This document shows, piece after piece, positions 35,217 through 44,310 of a stretch of 64,000 bases of DNA; position 1 is the stretch's first letter; each line of letters begins with the position of its first letter. The notes beneath the pieces were generated by a model. The model ran no database searches. It worked only from the letters and a program-made list of their open reading frames with translations, and was not told the origin of the DNA. The stretch is from Paenibacillus sp. SZ31. Its GTDB lineage: Bacteria > Bacillota > Bacilli > Paenibacillales > Paenibacillaceae. Both the position numbers and the translations under genes were made by a program. The stretch lies in assembly GCF_012912005.1 (NCBI RefSeq), contig NZ_JABBEA010000004.1:124001-188000 (forward strand), read 5' to 3'.

Positions 35217-36161
35217 TTACTTTAGTTTCATTCGCACAGGTTCCTCTGTATACGTTCCAACTGCGCGTCTTGCATGAAATCTCATCAGAAAACCTTGCAT
35301 CATGATCTTGGTATTACGCTTGAGCAGCACCCAATCTTTCCACCAGGGATACAACGACAGTGCTTTTCTCAAATAGACGTTGTTACGAAGGGTATTTCTC
35401 GACCACTCCAGCATTCGATAATGATGTAGTTGGCGGCGCTTCTGTTCCTTGGACATATCGTTGTAGTATTTCAAAATAATCTTGCGTTGGCCCTTGTACT
35501 TGGCCGTTGTAGAGGTTGAAATTCGTGGTCCACTATGGATGTTGATATCCACCAGTGGTTCTTTCACATTCACGGCGATATAGCCTCGCTTCAATATGCG
35601 CAGATAAAAGTCGTAATCTTGAGCGGATGTCAGATTCTCATCGAATCGAACTTCACGGGCCAGTGAGGTAAGTACCATGATTTTGGACGTTTCCCCGATC
35701 CAGTTGAATGTGAGCAGATCCTCATACCGAACAACATCACGAGGTTCCACCGACAATTTCCGTTTGACCACCTCATGCTGCTCGTTCGTGTATGCAAGAT
35801 ACTTGCTGCAAAAGGTGAATGACTCCTGTGTACGCTCCAGCACTTCCGCCTGGGTTTTAATTTTGTCAGCCATCCATTCATCATCATCATCAAGGAATGC
35901 AATGTACTTGCCATTGGCATGGGATATCCCCACATTCCGTGCATGATTGGCTCCTTTGGGATATGGAACCCGGATGTACCGAATCCGTGAATCTTCCCGG
36001 GTCCAAGCCTGACAGATTTCCGGCGTCTGATCTTCTGAACCATCATCCACAATGAAAATCTCCAGATACGGATGTGTTTGCTCACGTACACTTCTCAACG
36101 CATTTTTCAATAACTCCGCCCGGTTATGGGTCGTAATGATGCAAGATACCAAGGGGTTCAT
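35217..36161 (-). CDS. family 2 glycosyltransferase
   Basis: A 314-residue GT-A enzyme: VSCIITTHNRAELLKNALRSVREQ, IFIVDDGSEDQTPEI, GANHARNVGISHANG and FLDDDDEW with the DxD metal site. The C-terminal part (SAQDYDFYLRILKRGY) is typical of EpsE/EpsJ-like enzymes. Eleven bases separate it from the next gene. Confidence 0.9.
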   Translation of the reverse strand: MNPLVSCIITTHNRAELLKNALRSVREQTHPYLEIFIVDDGSEDQTPEICQAWTREDSRIRYIRVPYPKGANHARNVGISHANGKYIAFLDDDDEWMADKIKTQAEVLERTQESFTFCSKYLAYTNEQHEVVKRKLSVEPRDVVRYEDLLTFNWIGETSKIMVLTSLAREVRFDENLTSAQDYDFYLRILKRGYIAVNVKEPLVDINIHSGPRISTSTTAKYKGQRKIILKYYNDMSKEQKRRQLHHYRMLEWSRNTLRNNVYLRKALSLYPWWKDWVLLKRNTKIMMQGFLMRFHARRAVGTYTEEPVRMKLK

Positions 36162-36182
36162 TTCATCACCTTTTCCTGTTCA

Positions 36183-37250
36183 CTAGGATACCTTCACTTG
36201 AAGTGCATCATATATTCCTGACAATCTGCCTACGAGAAGATTCATATCGAATTTATCCGATATAATCGTTCTGTTATGCGAACCCATTCTTGCTCTAACC
36301 TCTTCATCCGTGATGAGATATTCCAGTGCTGATGTTAGCTCGTGCACATCTCCCGGCTCGATTAACAGCCCATTATGACCAGTTGTAATCACTTCGGGGA
36401 TGCCTCCGACGGTGGTCGATATAATGGGCAAGCCACAATTCATTGCTTCAAGTATGGCCATAGGTAATCCCTCATGATAAGAAGGCAGGACCAGCAGATC
36501 CGCTTCCCGCATCAGCTTTTCCTTTTGCTCTCCGTTAATCCAGCCGAGTACATTGACACGATCCTCTATTCCATACTGCTGTACAATCGCTTTGACTTCT
36601 TCAACTTCGCCATCTCCTGCCAGATTGAAGGTCGCTGTAACGCCCAGCGCCTTCAATTGCTGAATGGACTGAAGCAGATCATAGACTCCTTTTCGCTCAC
36701 CCAATCTGCCCATGAAGAGAGCATTAACAGCTGCCTGTTGTTCTCTGGCAAACGGTTCTTTGACAAAGACTCCGTTATAAAGAACCTCAATGGCTGTCTC
36801 CGGCACAATCGTAGCAAAGTATTCTCTCCACGTCTGGGATAAGACAATCAACTTGTCTGCCTGATTCAGAATGTAGTGACAATACTTGCGCTGCAGAGCA
36901 AATTGATTGTAGAAATCATCAAAGCTGGCCGCATGAATATGCAGAATGACTGACTTTCGAAATAACTTTCTTGCGGTTAGTAGAAATAGAGACTTCCGAT
37001 AAAAGCTCCCGTTGTTCGCCATATGAATATGCACGATATCCGGCTTGAACGTGTACAGCTTCATCCAAAACTGAATAAATCCCCTTATAAAAATAAGCAG
37101 CCGTGAGAACACGCTGCCCGTGATATACGTTTCGACTCGCTGCATGGCATACATTTCCGAGATGGAGGATTCCTCAATGTTTTTGATGACACTCACAATT
37201 CCACCCATATCCTTCAAGGATGATCCAACAACCAATACTTTTGGTTTCAT
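36183..37250 (-). CDS. family 4 glycosyltransferase
   Basis: A 355-residue retaining GT-B enzyme. It has an N-terminal glycine-rich loop (GSSLKDMGGIVSVIKNI), a central FMGRLGERKGVYDLLQSI, and the EX7E-type motif within YHEGLPMAILEAMNCGLPIISTTVGGIPEVI. It is related to EpsF/EpsD-type transferases. Donor unknown. Confidence 0.92.
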   Translation of the reverse strand: MKPKVLVVGSSLKDMGGIVSVIKNIEESSISEMYAMQRVETYITGSVFSRLLIFIRGFIQFWMKLYTFKPDIVHIHMANNGSFYRKSLFLLTARKLFRKSVILHIHAASFDDFYNQFALQRKYCHYILNQADKLIVLSQTWREYFATIVPETAIEVLYNGVFVKEPFAREQQAAVNALFMGRLGERKGVYDLLQSIQQLKALGVTATFNLAGDGEVEEVKAIVQQYGIEDRVNVLGWINGEQKEKLMREADLLVLPSYHEGLPMAILEAMNCGLPIISTTVGGIPEVITTGHNGLLIEPGDVHELTSALEYLITDEEVRARMGSHNRTIISDKFDMNLLVGRLSGIYDALQVKVS

Positions 37251-37287
37251 GATAGACTCCTTTTTTCATGGTTAATCTTCCGACCTC

Positions 37288-37767
37288 TTACAGGCTGTTC
37301 ACGTAATTTTTGATGGATGAGATCAGATCAGACTGTTTTCTCACATAGGGCTGGAACGTCAGCTCCTCTATGCAAGGAATCAGTTTTTGCAATTCAACCT
37401 GACTCTCCGCGACGGCCACATAGCCGTTTTCCTGAAAAACCTTGGAGATCTCAAGCTGATGGTCATCCACATGCTCGCCCCATTCTTTCCGGCGTGGTAT
37501 AACGATAACCGGCTTGCCGCGTTCGAGCGAATTCGTGATGGAGCCGACACCCGCATGAGAAATAATGCATCTGCTGCGCTCTACATATTCATTCATCTCT
37601 TCCTGCGTGAGAAAAGGAATCACAGTGAAATTTCGCGGCTGATATTCGGTATATCCGGATTGGGCAACAACCTCTTCTTCAATAATTCCTGCCTCGATCG
37701 CCTCATCAATAAGCTCGAACATCCGATTGAAGGGAAAGCGCTGCGTTCCAACGATAGCAAATATCAA
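37288..37767 (-). CDS. Alg13/PssE-like glycosyltransferase subunit
   Basis: A 159-residue protein corresponding to the C-terminal half of a GT-B (GT28) enzyme: MIFAIVGTQRFPFNRM, SHAGVGSITNSLERGKPVIVIPR and GEHVDDHQLEI. By analogy with Alg13-Alg14 and pneumococcal Cps14G-Cps14F it is the donor-binding subunit that works with the preceding gene product. The TTG start overlaps the pssD-like stop (TTGA) and has GGGGGG seven bases upstream, so the pair is translationally coupled. Confidence 0.88.
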   Translation of the reverse strand: MIFAIVGTQRFPFNRMFELIDEAIEAGIIEEEVVAQSGYTEYQPRNFTVIPFLTQEEMNEYVERSRCIISHAGVGSITNSLERGKPVIVIPRRKEWGEHVDDHQLEISKVFQENGYVAVAESQVELQKLIPCIEELTFQPYVRKQSDLISSIKNYVNSL

Positions 37768-38222
37768 AATAAAGCCCCCCTGTATTTCGCATTGGGATAG
37801 CTATCCTGCAACGTTTCCCACTGGATGAAGAACTCATCCGAGATTTTGTACATTAATCTCCCGGTTGCGCTGGAGGAATAGATTTTGGCATAACTTTCGA
37901 TATAAATCAGCTTGGCACCAAAGATTTTACCGATGAGGCAAAAAGGGTATGTGGCTCCCGCCCCTGTCGTAATGATTACCTTTGGACGCTCACGCAGATA
38001 TAGAAAGAACGATTTGATAATATTAGCCACAAAGATGAGCAAGAACATCGCATTTTTACGCTCTTGCTGCATTAAGAAGTATACTTTGCCCTGTGCCGAA
38101 TCTACTTTTCTGCTTTTGTTCTTCTCGGTAATCAGGAAATAATCATGTTCTTCAACCGCAGGAATAATTTTGGTTAATTCATCAAAATGACCGCCTGTAG
38201 AACTGATCAAACAGACCTTCAT
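37764..38222 (-). CDS. Alg14/PssD-like glycosyltransferase subunit
   Basis: A 152-residue membrane-associated protein with VCLISSTGGHFDEL at the N-terminus, a hydrophobic segment (about 58-76), RPKVIITTGAGATYPFCLIGKIFGAKLIYIES and a final SDEFFIQWETL. Alg14-type subunits anchor the catalytic partner and bind the lipid acceptor. Overlaps the polymerase stop by four bases (ATGA). Probably adds the second sugar of the repeat unit. Confidence 0.88.
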   Translation of the reverse strand: MKVCLISSTGGHFDELTKIIPAVEEHDYFLITEKNKSRKVDSAQGKVYFLMQQERKNAMFLLIFVANIIKSFFLYLRERPKVIITTGAGATYPFCLIGKIFGAKLIYIESYAKIYSSSATGRLMYKISDEFFIQWETLQDSYPNAKYRGALF

Positions 38223-39595
38223 GTTCTAATCTCCTTTGAAAAGGATACGTCCTTCGCTCGCTGTGCCTGTACATCCACTTTTGCTTCGACCCCTGACTTG
38301 GTATGGACTCCTTTTCCCGTAGCATATAACGCGTTCAAGAAGATACAGAATGGAGCAATCAGATGAACGGTAGACAGGGTATTGTCAAAAAAGGAATATG
38401 TCAGGAAACCGATAATCATACCGGCAAAATACAACCGGATCATACCGCCCAATCGGAGGTATACGGCCCGGAACACCAGAAGCAGCGAAAGAAACAACAG
38501 GATGGCTCCAACTAATCCACCATCGTAATAAAAACGAATATATTCATTATGCGGAACGACGAAGCCAGAAAAGATACTTCCATCATTCGCTACGAGAGTC
38601 GAGCCGAGTCCACGTCCAAATATCGGATACTCATTCGCTTTGCCAATAAAATAATTCCAGGCTACATCTCTTCCCGACAAGCCCTTACTCTCAGACCTCA
38701 TCTCATAATTGTCCCACTGCGCAATGACCATATAGGCCACAGCGACAACGAACAGAATGAGAGGAATGATGGCACTAACTCTGCCTTTAATGAAGGCTTT
38801 CAGTTGATCAAAAAGATAGACTAGAATAATCGGAATCAGCGCAATAAGCGGCCCCCTCGTTCCCGTCTGGACCAGAATGACCAGATGTGTCAAGGTAAGC
38901 ATGTAATACAGAACAACCTGATGGCCTTGCTTGATCTGAATCAGACAGACGCAGATGGAGATAAAACACAACATGGCCAGATGCGCTGCGATGTTCGCTC
39001 CCTGTAATCGGGTTACTCCCGACATCTCCAGGTTAGTAATGGACAATATGCCGGCTAGTTGCAGGACATAACCACCAGCAAGACTGAACAGCGGTAGCCA
39101 TGCGAGCACACGTATAATTCGTTGACTGATCTCTCGTGAAAAGTGGGGCATCAGTAATAAAAATGGAACAATGACTCCCAGAAAAGCCTTGAATGGATCG
39201 AGTGGACTAACCTTACTGGGCAGATCCGATAGAAAATAACTTTCCACAAATAAAAAACCGATTGCCAATGCAGGATAGATCAACTCTTTTCGAATACCAA
39301 AGCGTAAAAATAGAGAGATCACAAAGCCCAGGATCGCCAGCTTGTAGAAGGAGAGCGAATCCAGTCCTGCCAGATGAATGCTGAAGATTTTATCAATGGA
39401 CAATGAAAAACTTACGATGAGAATTATAAAGATCCAACTGGGCTGTTTAATATAAACGCCCAGCAGAATCACAGATATGAGTGCAACAACCGAGATTAGC
39501 GGAAGATAGATTGCTGCGAAGATAACTACCAGCGAAAAAAGAATGATATTAAACGACTTCATATTCAATGCAGCAAGTATACCGGTCTTTTGCAT
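38219..39595 (-). CDS. O-antigen polymerase/ligase-like (Wzy) protein
   Basis: A 458-residue protein with ten or more hydrophobic helices and the Wzy_C-type region with TGTRGPLIALIPIILVYL, followed by a loop ending NEYPIFGRGLGSTLV...PHNEYIRFYYDGG. Such proteins polymerise lipid-linked repeat units outside the membrane. It is the only polymerase candidate in the cluster, which supports a Wzx/Wzy-dependent route. Confidence 0.88.
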   Translation of the reverse strand: MQKTGILAALNMKSFNIILFSLVVIFAAIYLPLISVVALISVILLGVYIKQPSWIFIILIVSFSLSIDKIFSIHLAGLDSLSFYKLAILGFVISLFLRFGIRKELIYPALAIGFLFVESYFLSDLPSKVSPLDPFKAFLGVIVPFLLLMPHFSREISQRIIRVLAWLPLFSLAGGYVLQLAGILSITNLEMSGVTRLQGANIAAHLAMLCFISICVCLIQIKQGHQVVLYYMLTLTHLVILVQTGTRGPLIALIPIILVYLFDQLKAFIKGRVSAIIPLILFVVAVAYMVIAQWDNYEMRSESKGLSGRDVAWNYFIGKANEYPIFGRGLGSTLVANDGSIFSGFVVPHNEYIRFYYDGGLVGAILLFLSLLLVFRAVYLRLGGMIRLYFAGMIIGFLTYSFFDNTLSTVHLIAPFCIFLNALYATGKGVHTKSGVEAKVDVQAQRAKDVSFSKEIRT

Positions 39596-39629
39596 ATCTG
39601 CTATGCCACCTCAAAGCCAGAATCGTGTT

Positions 39630-40328
39630 TCAAAACGCATCCTTCGAACCAACCAGCACCCTGAACGTTCTGAAGATAATTTTGATATCCACCATCATAT
39701 TGCGCTCACGGGCATACGTCAGATCCAGCTCTACCATTTCATCAAAACCGACACTATTTCGACCGCTGACTTGCCATAACCCTGTACATCCGGGAATCAT
39801 CTGCAGGCGCTGTCTGTCATAGGAAGTGTAGTTCTCCACTTCTCTGGGCAGAGCTGGTCTGGGTCCAACGAGACTCATCTCTCCTCGGAACACGTTCCAC
39901 AACTGTGGCAGCTCATCCAGACTGGTTTTGCGAATAAACTTGCCGATCCGGGTAATGCGGGGATCATTTTTCATTTTGAACATGTTCCCGTTCACTTCAT
40001 TCTGATCAATCAACTGTTCCAGCAGATCTTCTGCATTCGCCACCATGGACCTGAATTTGTACATATGAAACTCTTTTCCATTCTGTCCGACCCGTACCTG
40101 ACGAAAAAAAACAGACCCCTGCGGGGCCTCGATTTTGATCAGTAATCCGATGACCGCAAACAAGGGGCACAAAATGATTAAACCTATGAAAGAACCCAGC
40201 AAATCGAGCATTCTTTTCATAAATAGATACACTTTATCTGCATTTTGTCCTGCCATCGTTGATGCATTGTACCCCAGACTTGGGTCCATAACGATCTCCG
40301 CTTCCTTCGTTTGGGGAGATGGACTCAT
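39630..40328 (-). CDS. undecaprenyl-phosphate sugar phosphotransferase (priming)
   Basis: A 232-residue single-helix bacterial sugar transferase. The membrane helix is at about 38-62, then [48 protein letters not shown] and [13 protein letters not shown], the WbaP/WcaJ/EpsL catalytic blocks. It transfers hexose-1-phosphate (often glucose or galactose) to undecaprenyl phosphate and starts EPS assembly. It overlaps the gtaB stop by four bases. Confidence 0.93.
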   Translation of the reverse strand: MSPSPQTKEAEIVMDPSLGYNASTMAGQNADKVYLFMKRMLDLLGSFIGLIILCPLFAVIGLLIKIEAPQGSVFFRQVRVGQNGKEFHMYKFRSMVANAEDLLEQLIDQNEVNGNMFKMKNDPRITRIGKFIRKTSLDELPQLWNVFRGEMSLVGPRPALPREVENYTSYDRQRLQMIPGCTGLWQVSGRNSVGFDEMVELDLTYARERNMMVDIKIIFRTFRVLVGSKDAF

Positions 40329-41227
40329 TCAAACTCCCCCCCGGCTACATGTTCTACCGACTCTTTTTCCAGAATCTGTTGCAGAGCTTGCAGCATCGGA
40401 ATTCTAAGTTCCTGTTTTTGCAAAGCGAAGTCGATGGTCGTCAAAATGAATCCCAGTTTCTCGCCCACGTCATAACGTACACCCTCGAAATCGTAAGCAT
40501 ACACTCCTTGTGTCTCATTTAAACGCTGAATCGCGTCTGTTAATTGAATTTCTCCCCCTTGACCAATCTCCTGTTGCTCCAGATGTTCGAAAATCTCTGG
40601 ACTCAGTACGTATCTCCCCATAATCGCCAGGTTGGAAGGCGCTGTGCCTTGGGCAGGTTTCTCTACGAACCTGAGAACCTCTGTCAAACGGCCATCCGAT
40701 TGTAGCGGGTCTACTATGCCGTATCTGTCTGTTTGTTCAGCAAGTACGGTTTGTACGCCAACAATGGAATGTTGAACCTGATCATATTGATCGATCAATT
40801 GTTTGGTGCATGGCACTTCCGATACGACGATATCATCTCCGAGCAACACGGCAAAAGGTTCGTCACCGATAAAGTTACGTGCACACCAGACAGCATGACC
40901 AAGTCCTTTGGCCTCTTTTTGTCTTATGTAGTGGATATCCACATTAGAAGATTTACGTACCTCTTCAAGCAAGCCCAGTTTCCCTTTTTCCAGCAAATTG
41001 TGTTCCAGTTCAAAGGCATTATCGAAATGATCTTCAATCGCCCGTTTCCCTTTACCGGTTACAATGATAATGTCTTCAATTCCAGAGGCAATGGCTTCCT
41101 CAACGATATACTGTATAGTTGGTTTGTCCACAATAGGGAGCATTTCTTTGGGCATCGCTTTTGTGGCTGGCAAAAAACGTGTACCCAATCCAGCTGCAGG
41201 AATGATCGCTTTTCTCACTTTTTTCAT
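40325..41227 (-). CDS. gtaB: UTP-glucose-1-phosphate uridylyltransferase
   Basis: Makes UDP-glucose. The 300-residue protein has the family signature [31 protein letters not shown] and ILLGDDIV-type and VEKP motifs typical of GalU/GtaB. ATG 41227 follows AGGGTGG by five bases. It supplies UDP-Glc for the priming step and for Ugd. It is the first gene after the structured RNA element. Confidence 0.96.
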   Translation of the reverse strand: MKKVRKAIIPAAGLGTRFLPATKAMPKEMLPIVDKPTIQYIVEEAIASGIEDIIIVTGKGKRAIEDHFDNAFELEHNLLEKGKLGLLEEVRKSSNVDIHYIRQKEAKGLGHAVWCARNFIGDEPFAVLLGDDIVVSEVPCTKQLIDQYDQVQHSIVGVQTVLAEQTDRYGIVDPLQSDGRLTEVLRFVEKPAQGTAPSNLAIMGRYVLSPEIFEHLEQQEIGQGGEIQLTDAIQRLNETQGVYAYDFEGVRYDVGEKLGFILTTIDFALQKQELRIPMLQALQQILEKESVEHVAGGEFE

Positions 41228-41261
41228 AAATACCACCCTATCCTCTTTTTTTAGTTTGATA

Positions 41262-41360
41262 AAAGTTGAACCAGGGCATCTAACCCGTCCTCACGTCATA
41301 CCTTTGACGATTAACGTCTAAGGTTCATTGAACCCACAGCATGACCGAGTGCCTACGGTG
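41262..41360 (-). ncRNA. structured leader RNA resembling the eps-associated (EAR) antiterminator
   Basis: The 185-base gap between the tyrosine kinase gene and gtaB can fold, on the minus strand, into nested helices. These are GGCA/TGCC (41353-41350 with 41278-41275), GTCAT/ATGAC (41345-41341 with 41299-41295), and a long hairpin ACCTT-A-GACG / CGTC-A-AAGGT (41324-41300). An alternative hairpin GGTTC-AAT-GAACC (41334-41322) overlaps the last. No T-tract follows, so it is not a terminator. In Bacillus subtilis the EAR RNA sits at the same place, after the kinase gene of the eps operon, and allows polymerase to read through distant terminators. The assignment rests on position and structure and needs a covariance search. 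Confidence 0.55.
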
Positions 41361-41412
41361 ATAGAGGTGCAGTAGACATTACCTGTTTAATTGGGAAGAT
41401 ACGATAGAAGTT

Positions 41413-42090
41413 TTACTTCTCTCCGTAGCCCACCGGAACTGCGGCGTTTTTGATATTGTTCAAGATGGCGCCCAAAATTCGTGCATTCACATGCTCCAGA
41501 GCAGCCTTGGTCTTCTTCACCAATTCCTTCTTGACCTTGCCTGAGTTCACGACCAGCAGCACACCATCACACAGCGAACTCACAATGAGTGCATCCGTTA
41601 CAGCGAGCACCGGAGGCGTATCAAACATGATCACATCATATTGGTCCTCTAACTCTTCAATCAGCTTTTTCATCCGGTTGGAGCCGATCATCTCGGATGG
41701 GTTCGGCGGAATTGGGCCAGACGTGAACAACTGAAGATTGTCGATATAACTTTCTCTGAGCACCTCTTCCACACTGTACTGGTTGGACAGTACGCTGCTG
41801 AGACCGACATGATTGGGTACGGAAAACACCTTGTGCAAAGAAGGATTACGCAGATCCGCATCGATCAGCAGAACTTTCTTGCCTTCCTGGGCATAAGTCA
41901 CTGCCAGGTTGCTAATGGTTGTAGTCTTTCCTTCGCCGGCTTCGGCCGAAGCCACCATGATTTTTTTGATATGACTGTCGATCGAAGAAAACTGGATGTT
42001 GGTCCGTAATTTACGGTATCCTTCCGAAATTTGAGATTTGGAGTTGAAATAGGTCACCAGACTGTTATTTTCATTGGTTAGCCGCGACAT
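41413..42090 (-). CDS. CpsD/YwqD-type protein-tyrosine kinase
   Basis: A 225-residue cytosolic BY-kinase with Walker A SAEAGEGKTT, Walker A' VLLIDADLRNP and Walker B YDVIMFDTPP. The C-terminus (AAVPVGYGEK) has a single Tyr instead of the usual tyrosine cluster, which may limit autophosphorylation. It needs the Wzz-like protein encoded just upstream, overlapping it by 20 bases. ATG 42090 is preferred (nine bases after GGGGG); ATG 42099 is also in frame. It regulates chain length and export with the phosphatase. Confidence 0.93.
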   Translation of the reverse strand: MSRLTNENNSLVTYFNSKSQISEGYRKLRTNIQFSSIDSHIKKIMVASAEAGEGKTTTISNLAVTYAQEGKKVLLIDADLRNPSLHKVFSVPNHVGLSSVLSNQYSVEEVLRESYIDNLQLFTSGPIPPNPSEMIGSNRMKKLIEELEDQYDVIMFDTPPVLAVTDALIVSSLCDGVLLVVNSGKVKKELVKKTKAALEHVNARILGAILNNIKNAAVPVGYGEK

Positions 42091-42826
42091 ATTTGCCATC
42101 CCCCACTTTCTGTTGAGATACGTAATTTTTCGTATTTTTCAGATCATCTTTTTTCATTTTGGATATGACCGTAAGCACAGGCAGCCCCAGCTCTTTTTCC
42201 AGTTCAGTTTCGGATTTGAATGTATCGTCCAGATAGTCCAGCAAAAATACAAGTGCAATCGCAAGCACAAGACCTGCGAACAGGCTGACAATGATGCTTA
42301 ATGTGGTTTTCATATTGATTGGAGGTACGTTACTATCCACTTTCGCTTCACTGAGGATAGCCACATTATCGATTTTCATGATCAGGGGGATTTGAGATTG
42401 AAACACGTTGGAGATGGCATTGACCGTTTTTGCGGCTTTTTCGTAGGTAGTCCCTTGTACAGTTATGCTCATCACTTGGGATTCGCTGGCTGTAGAGACG
42501 GAGGTGCTATTCATGAGCTGTGCAGAGGTTAAGCCTAGGTCCGGATACGTAGTAGCGACTTTATCCATAATGGCGGAAGATTTAATAATTTCTCTGTACG
42601 AGTTAATGAGTTTGATATTCGTTTGAATCATGCTGAAGTCCATCATCGCTTGACCTTGAACGGTAGAGGTCTGGTTCACGATCAGTTTGGAACTTGCCTC
42701 ATAGATGGGCTGAGTGAAGAAAATGCTTTTGACCCCTGCACCCACACCGGCTATTAAAGCTATTGCAACAATCAACCACAGTTTCTTTTGTAAGAGTCGA
42801 AAATATCCTTTAAGTTCCACTTTCAT
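42071..42826 (-). CDS. Wzz/YwqC-type kinase activator and chain-length protein
   Basis: A 251-residue protein with two transmembrane helices (about 17-37 and 178-200) flanking an extracellular Wzz domain (YEASSKLIVNQ...INSYREIIKSSAIMDKV). The C-terminal cytosolic tail (SETELEKELGLPVLTVISKMKK) docks and activates BY-kinases in Bacillota. Starts MKVELKGYFRLLQKKLW. Confidence 0.93.
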   Translation of the reverse strand: MKVELKGYFRLLQKKLWLIVAIALIAGVGAGVKSIFFTQPIYEASSKLIVNQTSTVQGQAMMDFSMIQTNIKLINSYREIIKSSAIMDKVATTYPDLGLTSAQLMNSTSVSTASESQVMSITVQGTTYEKAAKTVNAISNVFQSQIPLIMKIDNVAILSEAKVDSNVPPINMKTTLSIIVSLFAGLVLAIALVFLLDYLDDTFKSETELEKELGLPVLTVISKMKKDDLKNTKNYVSQQKVGDGKYVAANQ

Positions 42827-42858
42827 TCCTCCTATATGTTGTGATCAAACCTATGTAA

Positions 42859-43617
42859 CTACCAGATGGACAGTAGCCATTTGCGAGGTTTCCAGCGTTC
42901 TGTGACCAGGTTCGAATTCGATAGAATGTGGGATGCATTCTCTGCCAGCTTTTTGACGGCTTCAGGTCCGAATCGACGCTCGATGACCCGCTCTCCTTCA
43001 CTTATGGCAAACGTCCTTTTGCACGTATCATGTGCATCTGATGAAATGAAATGAAACCCGTTTTCTTTGCAAAAATGAAAACACCACTGCCGAACTTTTC
43101 GACCGAAAAGCCCTGTGAAAGATTGAGCCGTGAGCTGACATAATCCACCTTGACTCAAATAATCAGCCAACAGCTTTGGCTTCTTCAAAATGACACGATT
43201 GCGTTCCGGATGAGCAATAATAGGGGTAATTCCCGCTATTCGTAATTCATGCAGTATCCTGGGGAACTGTGAGGGAATATGACCAAAGGGCAGTTCCAGC
43301 AACATGTAACGGCTTCCGGCGAGTGTGCAGCACTTTCCTGCATATAAGTCTCCAATCAGGTTGTCATGCACCCTGATCTCCTGTCCGGGACAGATCTCCA
43401 GGCGAATATTACGTTTGCGAAGTTCTGCGTGAAGCAGGTTCACGGCCTGATTGACCACCATCGGTTCATTGTTGTATTGCCCGTTCAGGTGATGCGGAGT
43501 AGCAATAATGGAGGTAATTCCTGAGGCTGCCGCCTTCTCAGCCATCGCAACGGACTGCTCCATTCGAACAGGACCATCATCCAGACCGGATAATATGTGG
43601 CAGTGCATTTCAACCAT
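42859..43617 (-). CDS. CpsB/YwqE-type tyrosine-protein phosphatase
   Basis: A 252-residue PHP-family metallophosphatase that dephosphorylates the kinase. Metal-site motifs are MHCHILSGLDDGP, ATPHH, CPGQEIRVHD, AHPERN and SSDAHD. ATG 43617 is chosen since AGGAAG lies seven bases upstream; the TTG two codons earlier is too close. About 32 bases precede the next gene. Confidence 0.94.
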   Translation of the reverse strand: MVEMHCHILSGLDDGPVRMEQSVAMAEKAAASGITSIIATPHHLNGQYNNEPMVVNQAVNLLHAELRKRNIRLEICPGQEIRVHDNLIGDLYAGKCCTLAGSRYMLLELPFGHIPSQFPRILHELRIAGITPIIAHPERNRVILKKPKLLADYLSQGGLCQLTAQSFTGLFGRKVRQWCFHFCKENGFHFISSDAHDTCKRTFAISEGERVIERRFGPEAVKKLAENASHILSNSNLVTERWKPRKWLLSIW

Positions 43618-43772
43618 ATCCAAACTTCCTGAAATAGTATGATCCCCCTCGCCCTTTTATTCATTGCGCAAATGCTTTTGGTGTTAAAGAACTAATGCAT
43701 AACGCTATGAAATATAGTAAAATGGCGTTAAGTACATGTTTTATTCAGAAAATGTTAAGATTCGACTTGGAA

Positions 43773-44207
43773 TTATATGGTGAAATTAATGTAATGATAG
43801 GGTTTTTGCAGAGCCCTTTGCTCTGTCGCCTTTTCATACTGAAAACGGGAAACCGTTGGAAACTGAACTTCAGTAATCATTGCGTTTAACTGTCCAGTTA
43901 TATATAGTTTCTGTTCGTGCTGAATATGCAAGTTTGAATGATACATTGTGAGCTCTCCAAAGGGCTGTTTCCATTGCAACCTTGCGTGAAGTCTTACACA
44001 TACATGATGATCTTCAACATCCAAACCAATGAGCATTTCTGATGATACTGGCAAGTTCAGGTCGCTCAGGAAGGTAATCGCTTGCGTGTCCATTCCAAGT
44101 AACAGAACGGGACGTCTTTTGCGGTCTACCATTTTCCCATGAAACTCCTGAATGTACATATGGACATTTAATTTCATATCAGCCCATTCTTGAATTATTG
44201 AATTCAT
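43773..44207 (-). CDS. first gene of the EPS operon, unknown function
   Basis: I do not recognise this 144-residue protein. It has no signal peptide or transmembrane helix. The pattern MKLNVHMYIQEFHGKMVDRK...VLLLGMDTQAITFLSDLNLPVSSEMLIGLDVEDHHVCVRLHARLQW looks like an all-beta fold of PilZ-like type, but the RxxxR and DxSxxG c-di-GMP motifs are absent. The ATG has AAAGGAATG upstream. It is the first gene after the palindrome-controlled promoter, 150 bases ahead of the phosphatase gene. A regulatory role in EPS production is inference. Confidence 0.72.
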   Translation of the reverse strand: MNSIIQEWADMKLNVHMYIQEFHGKMVDRKRRPVLLLGMDTQAITFLSDLNLPVSSEMLIGLDVEDHHVCVRLHARLQWKQPFGELTMYHSNLHIQHEQKLYITGQLNAMITEVQFPTVSRFQYEKATEQRALQKPYHYINFTI

Positions 44208-44310
44208 GGTTTCATTCCTTTAGAATGGATTAGCCTACATGGACTGCCTCTACTTCCTTCTCACAGGTATATGGTTGAGGCAACAAGGAGATACTTAAAA
44301 TATTCCAAAT

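Noticed and set aside
43695..43889. Plus-strand frame of 64 codons before the EPS phosphatase gene
   Set aside because: Overlaps the unknown EPS gene on the other strand, and lacks a ribosome site.
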